Shown in pieces: positions 46,206 through 57,650 of a stretch of 64,000 bases of DNA; the first letter of the stretch is position 1; the number at the start of each line of letters is the position of its first letter. The position numbers were made by a program, and so were the translations under genes. Source of the DNA: Begonia masoniana. Lineage: Eukaryota; Streptophyta; Magnoliopsida; Cucurbitales; Begoniaceae. The DNA is taken from NCBI GenBank assembly GCA_022432975.1, contig CM039509.1, positions 24,831,432 through 24,895,431 of the forward strand. Reading direction: 5' to 3'. The notes under the pieces were generated by a model. The model made no database searches, had not been told where the DNA came from, and saw only the letters and a list, made by a program, of their open reading frames with translations.

Positions 46206-47141
46206 TGTAACGACCTGACCCCACGGGCCCGCCAGTCGTGCAGTCCTGGCTCACACAGGGCCCAGCCACGTGTGTCCCCTCAGGGCCGTCCACGTGTACT
46301 CACGATCTTCTCCCCCCTGGAAAGGGAGTTTTTGCCTTCCCCCCCACTCGAACCCCTGACCTCCAGGACATAGTCCAAGGGCTACAAGTGAGGAGTACCA
46401 CTGAGCTAGCTGGACGGCCCTAAGGGGACACACGTGGCAGGGCCCTGTGTGAGCCGGGACTGCACGACTGGCGGCCCCGTGGGGTCGGGTCGTTACAAAA
46501 AGGCGCCTTTTTTGTAACGACCCGACCCCACGGGCCCGCCAGTCGTGCAGTCCTGGCTCACACAGGCCCTGCCACGTGTGTCCCCTCAGGGCCGTCCACG
46601 TGTACTCACGATCTTCTCCCCCCTGGAAAGGGAGTTTTTGCCTTCCCCCCCACTCGAACCCCTGACCTCCAGGACATATTCCAGGGCTAAGCAGTGAGAG
46701 TACCACTGAGCTAGCTGACGGCCTAAGGGACACACGTGGCAGGGCCCTGTGTGAGCCGGGACTGCACGACTGGCGGCCCCGTGGGGTCGGGTCGTTACAA
46801 AAAGGCGCCTTTTTTTGTAACGACCCGACCCCACGGGCCCGCCAGTCGTGCAGTCCTGGCTCACACAGGCCCTGCCACGTGTGTCCCCTCAGGGCCGTCC
46901 ACGTGTACTCACGATCTTCTCCCCCCTGGAAAGGGAGTTTTTGCCTTCCCCCCCACTCGAACCCCTGACCTCCAGGACATAGTCCAAGGGCTACAAGTGA
47001 GGAGTACCACTGAGCTAGCTCCCTTTCCAGGGGGGAGAAGATCGTGAGTACACGTGGACGGCCCTGAGGGGACACACGTGGCAGGGCCCTGTGTGAGCCG
47101 GGACTGCACGACTGGCGGGCCCGTGGGGTCGGGTCGTTACA
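46206..47141. repeat. Array of three foldback palindromes with LTR-like ends
   Basis: Three units, 46206-46497, 46513-46799 and 46816-47141, each start TGTAACGACC and end GGTCGTTACA. The outer 85-90 bases of units 1 and 2 are inverted repeats (TGTAACGACCCGACCCC... / ...GGGGTCGGGTCGTTACA); in unit 3 the stem is about 130 bases. Units are joined by AAAAGGCGCCTTTT-type palindromes, so the junctions are inverted repeats too. The centre of each unit holds a tRNA-like segment on the minus strand. The flanks are GATGC and GAAGC, a possible target duplication with one mismatch. Open frames on both strands are a by-product of the repetition. Recognised by eye; the family is unknown to me. Confidence 0.85.
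46340..46410 (-). other. tRNA-like core of foldback unit 1 (A and B boxes)
   Basis: The minus strand reads TAGCTCAGTGGTA (A box, complement at 46396-46408) and, about 42 bases on, GGTTCGAGT (B box, complement at 46346-46354). Spacing and sequence fit a tRNA-derived SINE head. The second copy (near 46640-46700) has small deletions; the third (near 46950-47015) is intact, as is a fourth at 61720-61785. No acceptor stem folds convincingly, so this is not a tRNA gene. Confidence 0.6.
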
Positions 47142-48560
47142 GAAGCGAAGCGTGAAAAGTTAATGAAGGGAAAAGCAACGAACAATACAAGCTATTGTGG
47201 TTATACGCAAAAGAAATACGTAGATTAAATCTGGGTAGCACATTGGGCCTACAGACTTACTTGGTAGGCTTTGCTAATAGTGAGTCATGTGTATTCAAAA
47301 TAATATATATGTGTATGGCTGCTTGCAAGGCAGGTTAGCTACAGTATGGTAGACCTATTATTTGTGTGGATGGTTGTCATCTAAAGAGCTCGTGTTCCGG
47401 CTAATTACTAACACCCGTCAGTATTGATGGCCATGATGGAATATATCTCGTTGTCATTGCCAATGTGGATAAGAGTGTATGGACTCATGGACCTGGTTTT
47501 TGAAATTATTGAAGAAAAACCTACAGACTGAATCGAGATACAAATAGACATTTGTTTCGGATCGACAAAAGGTATAATGCATTTCAAATTGTTCTTTCAA
47601 ATATTGAGAAGTTGTGGTAGTGATATTATTTTATGTATACTTTCTTGTTCTTTCAAATACCAGGGGTTGTTGTCTATTGTGCAGCAGGAATTATCGTCAA
47701 CCGACCACCGCTACTGTATCTGGCATGTGTATGTAAATTTTAAAAACTAATTTCAGGACATAGTATACAAAATGCAATGTGGAATGCGGTCAGAGCAACC
47801 ACAACTTTTCATTTTGAGATAGAAATGAAGAACTTACATCATATTAACCTAGATGTCCACACATATCTTCGAGGCACAAACCCTAGATATTGGACTAATC
47901 ATGCATTTTTTTCGATTCCCAAGTGTTAATTGGGATAAACAATTTATGTGAGTCATTCAATGCAGTTCTATTACCCGTCAGGGACAAACTAATTCCGACC
48001 ATGTTCGAGATGATCTAAAAGTGTTTGATGATTAGGATTGTCAAAAAATATGAGAAGTTGACATCATCAACAGACTTTTCGTATCCCTAGATAAGAAAAA
48101 AGTTTGTAAAGCTAAAACGTGCAGCTTAAAATTGGAGTGCGATATTTGCGAGAGTTGCACGATTTGAGGTCAGCAACGGCAATGAACAATATGTTGTCGA
48201 CATGAATACGTGTGTGTGCAACTGTTACAGGTGGGAGCTTACTGGAATCTCGTGTCCATTCCATTCCCTACATTCATTTCATGAGACTGGTACCAGAAAA
48301 TTACGTTCATCAATACTATCACCGGGGAACTTATCTTCAGATGTACTAACACTTCATTCATTCTATTAGTGGCCAACACATGTGGCCGCTCGTACAAAAT
48401 ATGAAGCAAATTCTTCCACTCATAAAAAAATGCCAACCTGGTAGACCGAAGAAGAAAAGAGTTCGACATGTCGATGAGCCGCTAAGTTCAACGATTACTA
48501 GGAAAAGCTCAACGATGTCTTGTGCTATTTGTCGGCGTCAAGGGAATAATAGTCGCACTT
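47142..48560 (+). pseudogene. MULE (Mutator-like) transposase relic
   Basis: Fragments in several frames follow the MuDR order: AKREKLMKGKA at the left edge, IICVDGCHLK near 47355 (around the first catalytic Asp), LSSTDHRYCIWHVYVN near 47690, WTNHAFFRFPK and ESFNAVLLPVRDKL near 47890-47990. A SWIM-type zinc finger follows (CVCNCYRWELTGISCPFH, about 48210-48262), then a basic tail GRPKKKRVR and CAICRRQGNNSRTL (open 48380-48568). Mutator transposases cut and paste DNA. Stops and frame shifts throughout make this an old relic. Its left end coincides with the foldback array and its right end with the TRIM; no terminal inverted repeats were found. Confidence 0.8.
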
Positions 48561-48967
48561 TGATGTGAATCTCACATCAGTTCTAGAGGGTTGTCTAGGC
48601 TAGTATATATGTTGGGTCCAAACTTCCACTCTTGAGCGCACTTCTGTGGTGGAGTTAGGAGTTTCTCATATCAGGTATTAGAGCCTAACCTCTAATAGAT
48701 CGTCGACTGAGGCAGTCGACTAGGCTAGTATATATGTTGGGTCCAAACTTCCACTCTTGAGCGCACTTCTGTGGTGGAGTTAGGAGTTTCTCATATCAGG
48801 TATTAGAGCCTAACCTCTAATAGATCGTCGACTGAGGCAGTCGCCTTTTGGGAATGATGTGAATCCCACATCGGTTCCAGAAGGTTGTCTAGGTTAGTAT
48901 ATATGTTTGTTCCAAACTTCCACTATTGAGCACACTTTTGTGGTGGAGTTAGGGATTTCTCATATCA
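48561..48967 (+). mobile_element. TRIM element with 113-bp LTRs
   Basis: LTR copies at 48561-48673 and 48855-48967, both 113 bp, start TGATGTGAATC and end TCTCATATCA. The first is followed by GGTATTAGAGCC, close to the initiator tRNA-Met complement; the second is preceded by a short tract CCTTTTGGGAA. A segment of 125 bp spanning most of the LTR and the PBS region is tandemly duplicated inside (TAGTATATATG at 48601 and 48726). No coding capacity. I see no clear target duplication (CACTT left, CTAAT right). Confidence 0.8.
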
Positions 48968-49736
48968 CTAATGATGTGCCATGACACGATCCCGAGCCAA
49001 ATCTTTGGCCTCGGCCGAACCATCATCTAACAAGTGTGTTCTTTTTGTAGGTGAAGGTTATTTTGAAGACTTGAGGTGGAAGCCAAGCAACCAAGACATG
49101 GAGAAGCCCTTCTATTTTCTATCATAAGAGCACCTCTCGCCCACACCAATCAAGGAAAAAAAATTTGTCTCCCTTGTGACAAATGATGTAAACGAGTTTG
49201 TCTTTATTTTTCTTCAAAAACTCTAGTTTATTTTGTGTTCTTTTGGCATGCATGAGCTGAATACATTATGGAAGTGTACTCGGCCAAGCCATGTGGCCGA
49301 GTACTTCTCTTTTTTTTTTTACACATTTCTTTGACTCCCTCATAGCTAGCTTCAAACAATTCATGCATATTCAAATCACAATTTTATAACCAACAGCCAG
49401 TTTCAGATAATTAAGTACATCTCAAGTACAGTCATAAAGTAAAGTATAACCATATATCACATAACATAAACTAAATGACAAGCATAAACTAAAGTACAAT
49501 CATAATACTCATAGTATAGACTAAAATACAAACATAAAGTAAAGTACATAAAATGAAATACAAAATATAAACTAAACAACGGTAGGAAATCGTCATATCT
49601 TGCTCCATCCAATCATGAGGGTTTTCGTAAGCTCTCTCTAGGACTCAGCTAGCTCTCTCTGTGTGACGGTGAACTCCTCGACCCTGCCTACGAGGAACTC
49701 TAGTTTCTGCTCCAATCTGTCCCACCTACTAGTTGT
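48968..49736. other. Unassigned AT-rich interval
   Basis: TGATGTGCC at 48972 resembles the start of solo LTR M, followed by GGCC-rich then AT-rich DNA with a T-run (49311-49320). From 49400 to 49560 there is low-complexity ACTAAAGTACAATCATAAA-type sequence. No gene, no RNA gene and no second LTR end that I can support. Confidence 0.4.
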
Positions 49737-50790
49737 CTAAGGGGATAATGGCTGCACGGTGACCTCCTCCATAGGAACATCTGCAGAGGTGGAGGTCCCC
49801 TGATCTCCCTTGAACACCCAAGTCCTGTCAACGTCAACTAGGCTCATCTGAATCAAAGGAAGCCTATCACATACATCGTCAGATCTCTGTGTTCTCAGCT
49901 GCTCTCTAATCGATAGCTGAAATCGAGCTCGCTCGACGTTCTTCTGTATCAATGTGTTGTATGGAAGATTCTTGTTGCATGTCCGACCGATCTCATGCAT
50001 GTGACCTAAAATCATGAAGCCATGGTCGAACATCTTCTTGTTGTAAAGCTTCTCCATCACATAGAGATCCATACAGCTCACGAGATCTCTATGTCTATCC
50101 CGATACAAAATGGTTTAGGTTATCAAATTGTGAATAACTCGAGCTCTGACATTTAAATCCCTAGATTTTGACTTCCGAACCCTCCGATGTTGGCATTTCA
50201 ATGAATTTCCCTAAGGAAGTCAAGTTCCGAGCTGATCTAAATGAATCAAAATCTCGAGAAGTATGGTCGTATCTCTTCACCCGATTCCCTTCTCTGGCAA
50301 AATCGAGAAATTCATTAACCATATTTGGAGGTATAACAATCTTTGTACCGAGGATGTACTTCTTCAAACATCTTGACCTCCCAATAGAGGTCAAGTTCGC
50401 ATAAAACAAGTGAACAATTCTATCACAGCTATCGTCCCTCAATCTTTGTAGGGCAATTCTGTTGAACATCTCCTTGATCTCCAATGACTTCCAACCTCTA
50501 AAGTTGATGATCTTTGAATGAATAACCGAGCGGTTTGACATATCTCGCTCAAACTAATCCTTACACATCTTATTTCAAAATTCATTCAAAATATACCTAG
50601 TTTTTGGTTGTCGCGCTTCATACGGAGCACCTTGTGATGACAGTGGCCGGTTTGTCGAACCCCCTTAAAATGGTCCTCCTTGTGACATCGATGGGCGATT
50701 TGGCGGAGGTCGATCGGTAGGGTCACCTTGTGATAGACTTCCTTGTGATGGGGCAGCTTTTCGTTTAATCGTCAATTTAAGTGTCATTTG
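49737..50790 (-). pseudogene. Putative plant transposon protein relic
   Basis: Two open pieces in different frames: 50541-50161, with HLFYANL and GTKIVIPPNMVNEFLDFA, and 50108-49737, with MYRDRHRDLVSCMDLYVM, MILGHMHEIG and LPYNTLIQKN. This order matches the domain often called putative plant transposon protein (PF20167 type), whose role is not known. Upstream, to about 50788, a Pro/Gln/Ser-rich stretch with repeated SQG motifs and stops looks like the decayed N-terminus. It lies 1.2 kb from the MULE relic on the opposite strand; a link is possible but not shown. Confidence 0.6.
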
Positions 50791-51660
50791 AGGGAAATTT
50801 GGCGATTTAGATTGAATTTGGGATTTGGAAATTTTAATGATTTAGGGCTCGGATTTGTGAGAATTTTTTATGATATTGGAAGGTAAGAATTAGGGATAGG
50901 GAAATCAACATGGAAGGGTCCTAAAATGGTCGAATTTTGTGTTGGAATCGTGGTTGGGGTCGAGAGTAAATCAAATTTTTCAGCAAATGAGGGTGGAAGG
51001 GGGGGCCGATTTTTTTTACCCCCCCCCCCCCCCCCCCGGTTCTGGGGCAATTACCCTCGTTCTCCGCCCTAATTTTAAGAACTGGGGTCACCGCCCCCAT
51101 CGGCCTCTGTTCTCCAGCCCTAATTTTGAGGTATTCGGGAACGCGCCCCACCCCGAAACGACCCCCTTTCTCAAGAACAATGTTTGAGAACGGGGAGTGA
51201 TTTCGGGGCATTGGCCCTCCGTTCTCCCCCTAAAATATTAGGAGGTGCAAAAGAGGGGTCATTGTCCTGAAATGATCCCTTATTCTCAAGAACAATGCTT
51301 AAGAACGAGAGGTTGTTTTGAGGCGATGACACCCTATTTTCACCCCCTAATATTTTGCAGAGAGAACGGGGTCACCGCCTAAAAAACCACCCCCCGTTCT
51401 TAAACATTGTTCTTGAGAATGGAGGGTCATTTCGGGGTGGTGACCTCATTCCTGAATATCTCTAAAATGGGTTCGTTATCCTCGCCCCCTACATTGACCC
51501 CCGACCTAAGACGTCCAATGTCACATAAGCACTAGACAAAACAAGGATGATCGGCCCCCCGTTCGCAGCGTTAATTCAGAATAGTTGATGATCGGGCCCC
51601 CGTTCTAGGTGTAAATTGAGAATGGGGGTAATCGGCCACCTACCATGGTTTGATTTATTA
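50791..51660. repeat. GC-rich segment with dispersed inverted repeats
   Basis: After a 20-base C run (about 51020-51040), the sequence repeats CAAGAACAATGTTTGAGAAC (51172), CAAGAACAATGCTTAAGAAC (51278) and the inverted form CGTTCTTAAACATTGTTCTT (51393). Between these, GGTCATTTCGGGG and its variants recur in both orientations. No open frame of interest. Confidence 0.6.
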
Positions 51661-52479
51661 CATTTTTTATAGTTTAAGGTTTTAGTTGTTAGAATTTTTA
51701 TCCTATGGGGTGTTTCAAATTAAACTCATAACTTGGAATTCAAATTGGTTTTAACCCTTTCTAACACAAAATCAACTCGAAAAATAATTGAAAAAGCTTG
51801 GTTGGTTTGAGAAAGTGCAAATGGGGGCACCTTACGACCTTGTCTCTTAATATAGAAGAAGCGCTCCAACGAGGTAGGTTGAGAGATCTTACACTTTTAT
51901 GTTAAACTCTACCTTCAACTGAAATGGTAGAAAGGTATGCACCAATTAAGAATCTCCATTATACTCACAATATGGAAATAATTCAACGACAATCAATTGG
52001 GAAGAAGGATGGCCGCGCAAAAGCTTCGAAAAGAAAGCACTCAACTTTGGAGAGAAAAAACTCGATTTTCTATTCAACTTCAACTACTAAAACATAAGAG
52101 TCTTTGAGGGTTTTAATAAACCCCTTTTGAAATAAAACTTAGGATAAAAACTAATGCAAGAAATAAATGAAAAGAATGAAAGAAATACTTCAGCCAACCA
52201 CCATCCGCACGCACACAAGTTGATTGGCTGCACGCTCAACGCATCTAGCCACACATATTCAACCTTATCTTTGTGATTCAGTTGCCCAACCAACCTTATC
52301 TTTGGAAATTACTCTTGTGCCCTCTCATGCATGCATGCAGCCATACAAGACTTATTTTGACGTAATTTAAAAGTAAATAAAAGAAACTAACAGCTAAAAA
52401 AATGGTTATATAATTTGTTATGAGCAAAACAAATTCCTTCTTCAAATATTATGCGATGTAACCATGGTCTCTTCCCATG
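51661..52479. other. Unassigned degenerate DNA
   Basis: AT-rich, no coding pattern, no LTR ends, no RNA gene seen. Includes short ATGCATGC runs near 52328. Confidence 0.4.
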
Positions 52480-53400
52480 TTAGGGCCAAGGTTGAACTTC
52501 CTGCTCGTGGTAGGCTTGAGTATGCTTTAGCCCCCATGCCTCAAGTGGAAGGTCTTTCTCCATGTTTTGTGGATTAGGCTTTAATCCCCTTGGTCTAACA
52601 TTTATATCGCTTATAAGAAAGGCACATAAATTAGGAGGCCTCGACCTTGGGCTTGGTCGAGGTTGGTGCATGTTTCTTTTTTATCCATCACTTCTCCCTT
52701 GATCCATTTGTTTGTCTCCTTTTATTTTATTGATATTCTCCTTCATCCAAGCTTCGAAAGAAGTACCTATAACATGAACAATCAAGTTAGAATTTTTATT
52801 GGGCGGAGGGTTTGGGAATGGATCCCGTGGTGCATCACTTTCTGTAATGCAAAAGTTCATAAAATTACCCAAAATTGTGCAAGCATGCATCTTTTAAAGT
52901 TTCTTGACCACGTAGTAATTCTTGTAGCATTCCTTCAATGTTCTCGTCCGCCATGGATTTGAAAAGCGTTTGAAGAAAAGACCTTCCAAACTGATCGAAT
53001 ATCAATTCATAGACATGACTTTCACCAAATAAACTATTGTCGCTGTACTTTGCAGGTCCTTCTCTAAACGCTTTTGCTTCAGTATAGCACTACCTTCAAG
53101 GCTTATAGCCATTGACAGAATCTGAGTCAAAATCCAGGAATCAGTTGGTTGATTTCCCCCATTTTCAAAAGTAGAAGATGTAGAACAACTTTTTCCAATG
53201 CGTGAAAAGGAAACATGCTGAAGATATTCATCGGGAAACAATGAAGGTCGTCGGAGACTAGTTTTCATATGGATATCCTCCCTGTTTTGCACATTGGAGC
53301 AAATTTTAATCATTCCAATGCAGAGACCCGAGATGGCAATTTAAGACGGCGAGGGTACTCGTCGGTGGAAAACTCTAGCCCCATGTTGAAACATACTCGT
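52480..53400 (-). pseudogene. Unrecognised gene-like fragment
   Basis: Several adjacent minus-strand open pieces have non-repetitive, protein-like composition: 53313-53002 (SLFPDEYLQHVSFSRIG, LEGSAILKQKRLEKDLQS), an overlapping frame from about 53030 to 52890 (FDQFGRSFLQTLFKSMADEN and IEGMLQELLRGQETLKDA), and 52890-52681. Frame changes fall at places with possible splice signals, but no clean gene model can be built. I do not recognise the protein. It could be a captured host-gene fragment or a decayed gene. Confidence 0.35.
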
Positions 53401-53929
53401 TGGTTGGATATCCTTCTTTATTATTTCTTAAAAGATATTTGTCATGACAAATGCCGATATGTTGATCATTCCTCATCTCAAACCAAAGAAAACTCAATTG
53501 TCTGACCTTGAAATTTTTAAATGAACCATTACAGAAGACTAAAAACATTTTCAAAAATTAAGTACATCTTGGCCATTAACCACCCATGGACAATAACTAA
53601 ATAGACATTTATGTTAGTGTCACAGACAGTTGAAAAATCAAACACAACTGAAAAAGAAAATACACGAAAACGTGACACTAAGAGTTACGTGAAATACCCT
53701 TTATTGAAAAAATCCACCGGTAGAGGAGTTTCACAATAAGAAATCATTATTATGAGTTTTACGAATCAAACATATATTTATACATTAAACTGAAATCCTA
53801 CATAAATTTAAGAATTTTAATGTGACCCAAACCAAGTTGACCCAGATAGAATTTGAGTCGTATCGAAATCTAACAATTTCCATCTTGATGCGAATTACAT
53901 TATATAAAATATATATTCTAAACTCGAAC

Positions 53930-54611
53930 AATTCTCTCCTTACACAAAAGTCCCATGAGAGTGAAATTAGCAGTTAATACCAACCAATATAAAATAGTGT
54001 TTGAACTTGGATGTAGGCAACGACTTAGTCATTTTATTAGCAAGATTAACATGAGTTCTGATTTTACTCAAATCAAAATTATCACGAGTTACCATTTTAC
54101 GAATAAAATGATAATGAATATCGATGTTTTAAGTCTTTGCATGCTTCTTTTATTGTTGTCCACATTTGGTCGCCACGATCTCAATAGGCACCTAAGATTT
54201 TTTCATTCAAGACATTAGTAATATTAGTAAATCTTGTAAACAATTGACTAATAGTATCCCTTTTTTGAAGATAAACAATTCATATTTGCACAAATAAACT
54301 AATTTTGCGTTTTTCTAACTTTATTTGTGCCTTCATGTTTGATTTCAAATATGTCAAATTTCACATGAATTATCACACTCTTGAATTCTATTAAATTCAT
54401 TTCTATTAAATTCATTTCTATTAATAGCACAATACTACGTGTTAATTTCCTTAGCGTTTAAGCACAATTTTCGTTTATCATTGTTGTCAAGATCAAATAG
54501 CAACTTAGGCACAATCCTATCTTTTTCAAATTTAATAGGAACATAAGGTCCATCTTTTATTATGTGTAATAAATCATAATCAATGGATTGCAATTCTCAT
54601 TATAGATTTCC
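53930..54611 (-). pseudogene. Ty1/copia relic: gag joined to RNase H tail
   Basis: From 54600 down, a copia-type Gag (UBN2 family) is readable: IIKDGPYVPIKFEKDR, KLCLNAKEIN, CAINRNEFNRIQECDNSCEI, then in another frame HEGTNKVRK and TISQLFTRFTNITNVLNEK. Near 54170 it switches to the C-terminal RNase H signature, YHFIRKMVTRDNFDLSKI and NLANKMTKSLPTSKFK, ending near 53950. Integrase, RT and most of pol are missing, so this is an internal-deletion derivative. AAATTCATTTCTATT is duplicated at 54395-54425. Confidence 0.75.
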
Positions 54612-55470
54612 AACAAGTGTAATCGTTCTTATAAAAAAATAGATCTGAAACCATAGCTATAATCTATCGAATTAATTATAAGGTTATGAAGACATTATGT
54701 CCCAATGCTATTCTTAGAAACAATCCACGAAAAACTGTAGTTATAGAAATCAATTTATTAACAACTAATATTGTTGTCCCTCGTCTTATTGATTGGAAAG
54801 AAGTCACTTTCCCAACCAACTGGACAATTCAAAATGCTGTAACTCCACAACCTATTCTTAGTAATTAGGTTGATCAAATTATTCAAATAGCATATGGAAA
54901 TATTGAAATCAAATTTACCCAAGATAATACCAAAAGAATATCCTTATCTAGGAGTTTATCTTCTCGACAAAGTTTTCCAGCCTATAGAATTTTTGTTCCA
55001 ACCAGCTCTAGAAACTCAGTTTCCGAACAACCTAGTTCATCTAGATATTCTGAACAACATCAGCAAAATCCTGATAACGTAACCTCTAATATTGAAGGAA
55101 TAAGAATATCCGAACAACAAATTCCTCATGGGATCTATACCCATCCAACAGAATCCCCAACTATTTTCGAAATAAATTTTGGATTATAAATTTCAAATGG
55201 ATTTCACTCCCTGATAGTATCTTCGAAGGTTAATAAATTATGAATTTCTAGGACCAAAACATACCATATTTAGAAAATGGTTTTTCAAAAAACATACGAA
55301 ATTCCAAATTGAACTATTAAAAAATAAATATTATGCTTACTTAGACACTCATCAAAAAATAATATATTTCACAGCATGGTACTGGAATATCCAACATTCA
55401 AATAATATTAATTTTATCGAAGAATATGATAAATTTCATGGAAAACAAAAAATGGTTCAATAATTAAAGT

Positions 55471-57650
55471 TGTGACGACCCCGATCCACGGGACTGTCAC
55501 GAACTTGAATTGACCTTGAGTTTGACTTACACATTTTGGACGTGAAAATTTTCGACTTTTTAAAATTTTAAAAGAAAGCCTAGAGTCTTTTTCAAGCCTT
55601 TGAAGATAGCGTGAAATGTTCATAAAAAAAATATTGCTGCCTTCCCTGGAATTGACTTCTACAAAAATCGGACGACATAAATCAAAAGGCATAAAATTAG
55701 AAGAAATTGACTTCCACTAAATTCGGAAGACATAAAATCGGAAGACATAAATTCGGAAGACATAAAATCGGAAGGAATTGACTTCTACTAAAATCGAAAG
55801 ACATAAATTCGGAAGACATAAAATCGGAAGGAATTGACTTCTACTAAAATTGGAAGACATAAAATCGGAAGACATAAATTCAGAAGACATAAAATCGGAA
55901 GACATAATTTCAGAAGACATAAATTCGGAAGACATAGAGTCTGAAGTAATTGACTTTTACTAAAATCGAAAGACATAAAATTGGAAGACTTAAACACCTC
56001 AGGATTTCGGTCGACATAGACACCTCACTGAGCGTATAACACATGGGGTCGATATTTCAACCCTTATAGAGTTGACTTCCACGCAACTCGGTCGATGTTG
56101 GCACTCTTTATCTTAATTCTCCGCCGATCGATCGGCTACCCCTCTGTCTAACGATCTACTTCTTCCTCCTACCTATTTTCTTCTTTCACATCTTCATGAC
56201 CTGATAACCTCACAACATTACTACTAAACTTCTTCCCAACCTCTTTAGACACAAAATGCTTCAAACCCCTAAAAAACCTGATTCAAAACCTAATTTTAAA
56301 CGTGTTAGAAAACGTGGCAAAAATTTGAGAAATCAAACAGCATGGATCGATCTAAAAACCGAGCGTATCCATGAAAACCTAAAAGCCCCAAACAGTTCAG
56401 TATGTTTTTCAAAAGGGCAACTTTCAAAACAAAAGTTTTAAAACAACGACACTAAACCTATACATCAACTAAACCCCAAAACAATACAACATGACTTAAA
56501 CCCCGAGACGTCACCTACGGGTCAAAAATCGTCTGACTCCCGCAAGCTTGTCCCGCCAACCACCTACACATCGGCCTGAGGCTCGGAGTCCTCATCTACC
56601 GGTCCGTACCTACATCATGTAGTTCAACTATGAGCCTAGAGCTCAGTAAGATCATAAAATGCGGGTGATGCACATGCTATGCATGAACGTTTGAAGTACA
56701 TGAACACTACTTTACATTACATTCAAGTGCACATGTTGGTATAAGTGGGGCTTATAGAGGAGCTGGCGCACATACATACATAACATAACATGGGTTAGTA
56801 GTTTTGCCGGGTCCCAGCGAGGGATAAAAGACATATTGTCCTTGGCGAGGACGGTTTTACGTAGTCCCAAGGAAGGAGATGAACATATGTCAATCCCCGT
56901 CCCACATTTAACCTAACTTTACATTCACATTTTATCTTTCTTAACTTCAAATCATGTGCATAAAATATTTCCATGACTTTCCAGAAAACGTGTATGCATG
57001 AACATATAATGTGCGTAAACGTAACATAATAAAGGATAAGTCAAAGCATAAATGAACAACAGGTCATTGAAACTATACACAGAGCATTACACTTAACTTA
57101 AGACGTAATCTACGACCTAACTACCCAACGACAACCCAACAGCATAAAAACCTAGTACCTCCGTGATGTAGGGCCTTAAGGGTAAACCTATACGTATGAA
57201 CTTACCTAGCGTTCATAGAATTTACGAGCCATGAACGTGTTTCCTTGGTGAGTCTCGAATCTTAATCAAAGAAAACAGAAGAAACGGAGGAGAGGAGATT
57301 TCTTGGCTGGTGAAGGAAAATAGAAGAAGGAGTGAAAGGGGAGGGTTTCACATGGAAGAGAAGAGAAAAGAGGAAGAGAGAGAGAGAGTTTTGGTTTCTT
57401 CAACAAGCTTGGACAAGTGTCATGCATTCATTGGCTCCCTCCCAACTACCTTAATTGTCTTCCTAATTTGCCCCTCTATTGGTTTGTAACTAATCCGCTA
57501 TTTAGCTCGCTGATTTGGTTTCTCCGAAATCCTCTTTTTCCACTAAACATCCCAACAAATTCTAATAAAATATTCATTATATTAGTTTCAAATTAATCAC
57601 GTTCGATAATTCTATGGATAATTACATGGCCAAAAATGTCGAGTGTTACA
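55471..57650 (-). mobile_element. Solo Tekay-type LTR H
   Basis: 2180 bp; the minus strand starts TGTAACACTCG and ends GGGGTCGTCACA. Perfect AAAGT duplication at 55466-55470 and 57651-57655. On the minus strand it has a GTAAGTTC donor at about 57206 and a GATGTAG acceptor at about 56610. A tract of GGAAGACATAAA-type units (55690-55990) gives rise to the repetitive open frames seen there, and GATCGATC occurs near 56125. Family distinct from A, B and D. Confidence 0.9.
55690..55990 (+). repeat. GGAAGACATAAA short tandem repeat in LTR H
   Basis: Irregular 12-30 bp units TCGGAAGACATAAA and AATTGACTTCTACTAAAAT. Open frames on the minus strand here encode repeated Met-Ser-Ser and are artefacts. 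Confidence 0.85.

Noticed and set aside
46340..46410. tRNA gene call for the A/B-box segment
   Set aside because: Acceptor and anticodon stems do not pair convincingly, and the segment recurs inside foldback units; better described as a SINE-like head.
46251..47075. Long minus-strand open frame (274 codons) across the foldback array, and plus-strand frames at 46736-47047
   Set aside because: The frame repeats the same peptide because the DNA is a repeated palindrome; both strands are open for the same reason. No domain.
55717..55997. Met-Ser-Ser repeat proteins on the minus strand
   Set aside because: Product of the GGAAGACATAAA tandem repeat in solo LTR H.
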